From the NCBI GenBank assembly GCA_001802655.1, contig MGZO01000077.1:59428-69005 (forward strand): a stretch of DNA of 9,578 nucleotides, given 5' to 3'. The stretch is from Hydrogenophilales bacterium RIFOXYD1_FULL_62_11 (GTDB lineage Bacteria > Pseudomonadota > Gammaproteobacteria > Burkholderiales > Thiobacillaceae). Made by a program: the position numbers and the translations under genes. Of the stretch, positions 6,527-9,578 are shown in pieces. Every line of letters begins with the position of its first letter. The first letter of the stretch is position 1. Under the pieces are notes generated by a model. That model searched no databases. It was given only the letters and a program-made list of their open reading frames with translations, and was not told where the DNA came from.

Positions 6527-6680
6527 TTCGGGGTGCCGGATCAGATATACATAGATAAAAGTCTATCTCATAAATAGAAAATATCGACTGTTATTGATGG
6601 TTCGTCTGCTGCAAGATGCGTTCCATCGTGTTGAGCCGCTGTGGCATTACACGGAAACCCGACCTTTATTAGGAGGAATC
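6527..6680. promoter_or_regulatory. cbbR-cbbL divergent regulatory region
   Basis: A 154 bp gap between divergent genes. Its cbbR-proximal half is AT-rich (about 6541-6595), unlike its surroundings, and contains ATAGA-N6-TCTAT (6551-6555/6562-6566), an inverted repeat overlapping AGATA-N6-TATCT. This is the best candidate for a CbbR site, although it does not fit the TNA-N7-TNA pattern exactly. I see no convincing pair of sigma70 hexamers for either gene. The cbbL side ends with a strong AGGAGG ribosome-binding site (6671-6676). Confidence 0.5.
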
Positions 6681-8102
6681 ATGGCTGTTAAAACCTATAA
6701 CGCTGGCGTGAAAGAGTACCGCCATACCTACTGGACCCCGGATTACACCCCGCTGGATACCGACCTGCTGGCCTGCTTCAAGATCACCCCGCAAGCCGGT
6801 GTGCCGCGTGAAGAAGTTGCCGCTGCGGTGGCCGCCGAATCGTCGACCGGTACCTGGACCACCGTGTGGACCGACTTGCTGACTGACCTCGACTACTATA
6901 AAGGCCGCGCCTACCGTATCGAAGACGTGCCCGGCGACGATACCTGCTTCTACGCATTCGTGGCTTACCCGATCGACCTGTTTGAAGAAGGTTCTGTCGT
7001 TAACGTGCTGACCTCGCTGGTCGGCAACGTGTTCGGCTTCAAGGCGCTGCGCGCCCTGCGTCTGGAAGACATTCGCTTCCCGATCGCCTACGTCAAAACC
7101 TGCGGCGGCCCGCCTGCTGGTATCCAGGTCGAACGTGACCGCATGAACAAATATGGTCGTCCGATGCTGGGCTGCACCATCAAGCCGAAGCTGGGTCTGT
7201 CGGCCAAGAACTACGGCCGCGCGGTGTACGAGTGTCTGCGTGGCGGTCTGGACTTCACCAAGGACGACGAAAACGTCAACAGCCAGCCGTTCATGCGTTG
7301 GCGTGACCGTTTCCAGTTCGTGCACGAAGCGACCATGAAGGCCGAACGTGAAACCGGTGAGCGTAAAGGCCATTACCTGAACGTGACGGCTCCGACCCCG
7401 GAAGAAATGTACAAGCGTGCTGAGTACGCCAAGGAAATCGGCGCACCGATCATCATGCACGACTACCTGACCGGCGGACTTACCGCTAACACGGGTCTGG
7501 CCAACTGGTGTCGTGACAACGGCATGCTGCTGCACATTCACCGCGCCATGCACGCCGTGCTCGACCGCAACCCCCACCACGGTATTCACTTCCGCGTGCT
7601 GACCAAGGTGCTGCGTCTGTCCGGTGGTGACCACCTGCACTCCGGTACCGTTGTCGGCAAGCTGGAAGGCGACCGCGAAGCGACCCTGGGCTGGATCGAC
7701 ACCATGCGTGACAGCTTCATTCCGGAAGACCGTGCGCGCGGCCTGTTCTTCGATCAGGACTGGGGCTCGATGCCCGGCGTGATCCCGGTTGCTTCCGGTG
7801 GTATCCACGTGTGGCACATGCCCGCACTGGTCGCCATCTTCGGTGACGACTCCGTGTTGCAGTTCGGTGGCGGTACGCTCGGCCACCCCTGGGGCAACGC
7901 AGCTGGCGCCGCCGCCAACCGCGTCGCGCTGGAAGCCTGTGTGGAAGCCCGTAACCAGGGTCGTGCCATCGAAAAAGAAGGCAAGGAAATCCTGACCGCT
8001 GCCGCCGCACACAGCCCCGAACTGAAGATCGCCATGGAAACGTGGAAAGAGATCAAGTTCGAGTTCGACACCGTCGACAAGCTGGACGTCGCGCACAAGT
8101 AA
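6681..8102 (+). CDS. cbbL: RuBisCO large subunit, form IA
   Basis: A 473-residue protein, full length for bacterial form IA. It carboxylates or oxygenates ribulose-1,5-bisphosphate in the cytoplasm as an L8S8 complex with CbbS. All landmark residues are present: K168 and K170 in TIKPKLG, the carbamylated K194 with D196 and E197 in DFTKDDE, H287-R288 in HIHRAMH, H320, loop-6 K327 in GTVVGKLEG, and S372 in ASGG. The phosphate-binding GGGTLGHPWGN lies at 396-406. The start was chosen at 6681: it follows AGGAGG by 4 nt and gives the standard MAVKTYNAGVKEYR N-terminus. An in-frame upstream ATG near 6594 would add 29 residues with no family support. The gene closes with tandem stops TAA-TAG. Being followed by cbbS and cbbQ rather than carboxysome genes, it belongs to the non-carboxysomal IAq type by context. 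Confidence 0.98.
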   Translation: MAVKTYNAGVKEYRHTYWTPDYTPLDTDLLACFKITPQAGVPREEVAAAVAAESSTGTWTTVWTDLLTDLDYYKGRAYRIEDVPGDDTCFYAFVAYPIDLFEEGSVVNVLTSLVGNVFGFKALRALRLEDIRFPIAYVKTCGGPPAGIQVERDRMNKYGRPMLGCTIKPKLGLSAKNYGRAVYECLRGGLDFTKDDENVNSQPFMRWRDRFQFVHEATMKAERETGERKGHYLNVTAPTPEEMYKRAEYAKEIGAPIIMHDYLTGGLTANTGLANWCRDNGMLLHIHRAMHAVLDRNPHHGIHFRVLTKVLRLSGGDHLHSGTVVGKLEGDREATLGWIDTMRDSFIPEDRARGLFFDQDWGSMPGVIPVASGGIHVWHMPALVAIFGDDSVLQFGGGTLGHPWGNAAGAAANRVALEACVEARNQGRAIEKEGKEILTAAAAHSPELKIAMETWKEIKFEFDTVDKLDVAHK

Positions 8103-8110
8103 TAGCTGAC

Positions 8111-8191
8111 TGTAGGTTGGGCTGAGCAAAAGCGAAGCCCAACGAAACGATGCGATATGTTGGGCTACGGCTGCGCCTAGCCCAACCTACA
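8111..8191. repeat. MITE/REP-like palindromic element between cbbL and cbbS
   Basis: The ends form a perfect 13-bp inverted repeat, TGTAGGTTGGGCT (8111-8123) and AGCCCAACCTACA (8179-8191). Inside, AGCCCAAC (8136-8143) and GTTGGGCT (8159-8166) allow two separate hairpins (8116-8143 and 8159-8186) as an alternative to one long fold. This GTTGGGCT/AGCCCAAC pattern resembles dispersed repeats I know from many beta- and gammaproteobacterial genomes. It fills most of the 105 bp gap and ends 16 bp before the cbbS start. In mRNA it could act as a processing or stabilising structure that changes the L:S ratio. Confidence 0.85.
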
Positions 8192-8207
8192 CCTGAAAGG
8201 AAATGAA

Positions 8208-8564
8208 ATGTCTGAAGTAATGGATTACAAAAGCCGCGTGTCTGATCCCGCCAGCCGCAAATTCGAGACCTTCTCCTATCTGCCCCCGATGGATGCAGCC
8301 GGTATCCGCAAGCAGGTTGAGTATCTGGTTAAAAAAGGCTGGAACCCCGCTATCGAGCACACCGAACCCGAGTACCTGATGGATTCGTACTGGTACATGT
8401 GGAAGCTGCCGATGTTTGGCGAAACCGATGTGGATGTGGTGATCGCTGAAGCTGAAGCCTGTCACAAGGCCAACCCCAACAATCACGTCCGTTTGGTGGG
8501 TTACAACAACTTCAACCAGTCGCAAGGTGCGGCCATGGTGATTTTCCGCGGCAAGACTGTTTAA
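8208..8564 (+). CDS. cbbS: RuBisCO small subunit, form IA
   Basis: A 118-residue protein of normal length for a bacterial small subunit. It caps the L8 core and supports catalysis. Recognisable family blocks are FETFSYLPPMDAAGIRKQV (20-38), GWNPAIEHTEP, YWYMWKLPMFGETD, and VRLVGYNNFNQSQG near the C-terminus. The start is the ATG at 8208, preceded by GAAAGGAAA. An ATG five bases earlier opens a frame that stops after five codons, which may slightly tune initiation. It is the second gene of the operon, separated from cbbL by a palindromic element and followed by an intrinsic terminator. Confidence 0.97.
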   Translation: MSEVMDYKSRVSDPASRKFETFSYLPPMDAAGIRKQVEYLVKKGWNPAIEHTEPEYLMDSYWYMWKLPMFGETDVDVVIAEAEACHKANPNNHVRLVGYNNFNQSQGAAMVIFRGKTV

Positions 8565-8585
8565 GTCGCGACGGGTGACCGTATC

Positions 8586-8623
8586 AGCCCCCGTCGTCCG
8601 CTGGGCGCGGGGGCTTTTTGTTT
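8586..8623 (+). terminator. Rho-independent terminator after cbbS
   Basis: AGCCCCCG (8586-8593) pairs with CGGGGGCT (8608-8615) over a 14-nt loop. It is followed directly by TTTTT-G-TTT. It lies 22 bp beyond the cbbS stop. It should end most cbbLS transcripts, so cbbQ would be expressed by read-through or from its own promoter in 8624-8749, where I see no convincing promoter. Confidence 0.88.
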
Positions 8624-8749
8624 GTCGACGAATGGCGCGCGGGCGGGTTGAGCGCTATTCGTGGACTAGCAAAGCCGTTGGCACTTTAGCGCTTGCGGAT
8701 TCTGCATCCCCCAGCGGGGAAAAAATTGTGTTCTTACAAGGAGCCTCTC

Positions 8750-9553
8750 ATGAGCAATATCGTTGACCAGTACCGCATCACCAAGGAACCCTATTACCGT
8801 CCAGTCGCCGACGAGGTCGAGTTGTTTGAGGCCGCCTACTCGGTGCGCATGCCGATGATGCTGAAAGGTCCGACCGGCTGCGGCAAAACCCGCTTCGTCG
8901 AATACATCGCGCACAAGTTGAACAAGCCGCTGATTACCGTTGCGTGTAACGAAGACATGACCGCCAGCGATCTGGTCGGTCGTTTCCTGCTCTCGGCTTC
9001 CGGCACCGAATGGCAAGACGGTCCGCTCGCCATCGGTGCGCGCCATGGTGCGATCGTTTATCTCGACGAGATCGTCGAAGCGCGGCAGGACACCACCGTG
9101 GTGATCCACCCGCTAACCGACAACCGCCGCGTGCTGCCGCTGGAAAAGAAAGGTGAGCTGCTCCATGCCCACCCCGATTTCCAGATTGTGATTTCCTACA
9201 ATCCCGGCTATCAGTCGCTGATGAAGGATTTGAAACAATCCACCAAACAGCGTTTTGGCGGCCTTGATTTCACCTATCCTGACCACACGATCGAATCTGA
9301 AATTGTTGCCCATGAATCGGGTGTGTCCATTGAAGTCGCAGGCAAGTTGGTGTCGATAGCCGAGCGTAGCCGCAACCTCAAAGGCCACGGGCTGGATGAA
9401 GGCTTGTCCACCCGCATGCTGATTTACGCAGGCTCGCTGATCGCCAAGGGCGTAGAACCCTTGGCGGCGTGCCGGGTGGCATTGGTGCGCCCGATCACCG
9501 ACGACCCGGATATGCGCGATGCACTGGATGCTGCGGTAAGTACGTTCTTCTAA
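8750..9553 (+). CDS. cbbQ: CbbQ, MoxR-type AAA+ ATPase of the RuBisCO activase complex
   Basis: A 267-residue protein, standard length for CbbQ. AAA+ motifs are in order: Walker A GPTGCGKT (40-47), Walker B IVYLDE (102-107), a sensor-1-type asparagine in VISYNPGY (147-154), and a C-terminal helical lid with the STRMLIYAG sensor-2 region (220-228). CbbQ forms a hexamer that works with CbbO, a VWA-domain adaptor, to strip inhibitory sugar phosphates from form I RuBisCO. The start at 8750 has AAGGAG (8738-8743) with a 6-nt spacer; a longer in-frame version from 8693 lacks family support. cbbO is expected downstream, and only 25 purine-rich bases remain before the window ends. NorQ/NirQ are close relatives, but the cbbLS context favours CbbQ. 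Confidence 0.95.
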   Translation: MSNIVDQYRITKEPYYRPVADEVELFEAAYSVRMPMMLKGPTGCGKTRFVEYIAHKLNKPLITVACNEDMTASDLVGRFLLSASGTEWQDGPLAIGARHGAIVYLDEIVEARQDTTVVIHPLTDNRRVLPLEKKGELLHAHPDFQIVISYNPGYQSLMKDLKQSTKQRFGGLDFTYPDHTIESEIVAHESGVSIEVAGKLVSIAERSRNLKGHGLDEGLSTRMLIYAGSLIAKGVEPLAACRVALVRPITDDPDMRDALDAAVSTFF

Positions 9554-9578
9554 TGCGAGGGGAGAGGGCGGGGGGCAG

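Noticed and set aside
6541..6595. Consensus CbbR box (TNA-N7-TNA)
   Set aside because: I checked the TNA triplets in the AT-rich stretch and found no pair at the required spacing, so only the ATAGA-N6-TCTAT repeat is offered as a candidate.
6669..8129. 486-codon open frame antisense to cbbL
   Set aside because: It is a mirror of the G+C-rich codon pattern of cbbL. The product is low-complexity, rich in H/V/Q/T, with no recognisable domain, and cbbL is beyond doubt.
8676..8698. TTGGCAC...TTGC as a sigma54 promoter before cbbQ
   Set aside because: The distance between the GG and GC doublets is about 15 rather than the required 12, so it does not fit a -24/-12 promoter.
6681..9553. Carboxysome operon
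   Set aside because: cbbLS is followed by cbbQ, and no shell protein or CsoS2-like gene is present in the window.

Overview
The window looks like a chromosomal segment of a chemolithoautotrophic proteobacterium, most likely a betaproteobacterium of the Thiobacillus/Gallionella/Sulfuricella kind. This is inferred from a form IA RuBisCO operon in the order cbbR (divergent) - cbbL - cbbS - cbbQ and from the G+C-rich coding style. No 16S or other marker is present, so the taxon is a guess.

Left part (1-5004): two divergent two-gene modules that look like an anti-phage or selfish accessory cassette. On the minus strand an AbiEi-like winged-helix protein (736-1821) overlaps by 38 bp a nucleotidyltransferase of the AbiEii/COG4849 type (1-773), which runs off the left edge. 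On the plus strand a putative DUF4297/Cap4-like PD-(D/E)XK nuclease (2001-3233, GTG start) is followed after one base by a HerA-type hexameric ATPase (3235-5004). The two modules share a 179 bp intergenic region with two near-identical palindromes (TTCACGT-N-ACGTGAA) centred exactly 60 bp apart, one near each start of transcription. The simplest reading is a type IV toxin-antitoxin-like pair whose antitoxin could also control the nuclease-HerA operon.

Junction (5005-5602): no intact gene. It holds four short GGGGAC(A/G)GACC repeat units, a duplicated 11-bp-stem hairpin, and a truncated, frameshifted second copy of the 3' end of cbbR. The duplicate is mosaic: its non-coding flank is almost identical to that of the intact gene, while the coding part differs mainly at synonymous sites. 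This marks a recombination scar between the accessory cassette and the carbon-fixation locus.

Right part (5603-9578): CbbR (LysR-type regulator, minus strand), a 154 bp regulatory gap, then cbbL (473 aa, all main catalytic residues present), an 81 bp palindromic MITE/REP-like element between cbbL and cbbS, cbbS (118 aa), a strong rho-independent terminator, and cbbQ (267 aa, AAA+ MoxR-type RuBisCO activase subunit). The partner cbbO would be expected just beyond the right edge. CbbR would sense metabolic state and switch on the operon, CbbLS fixes CO2, and CbbQ (with CbbO) removes inhibitory sugar phosphates from RuBisCO.
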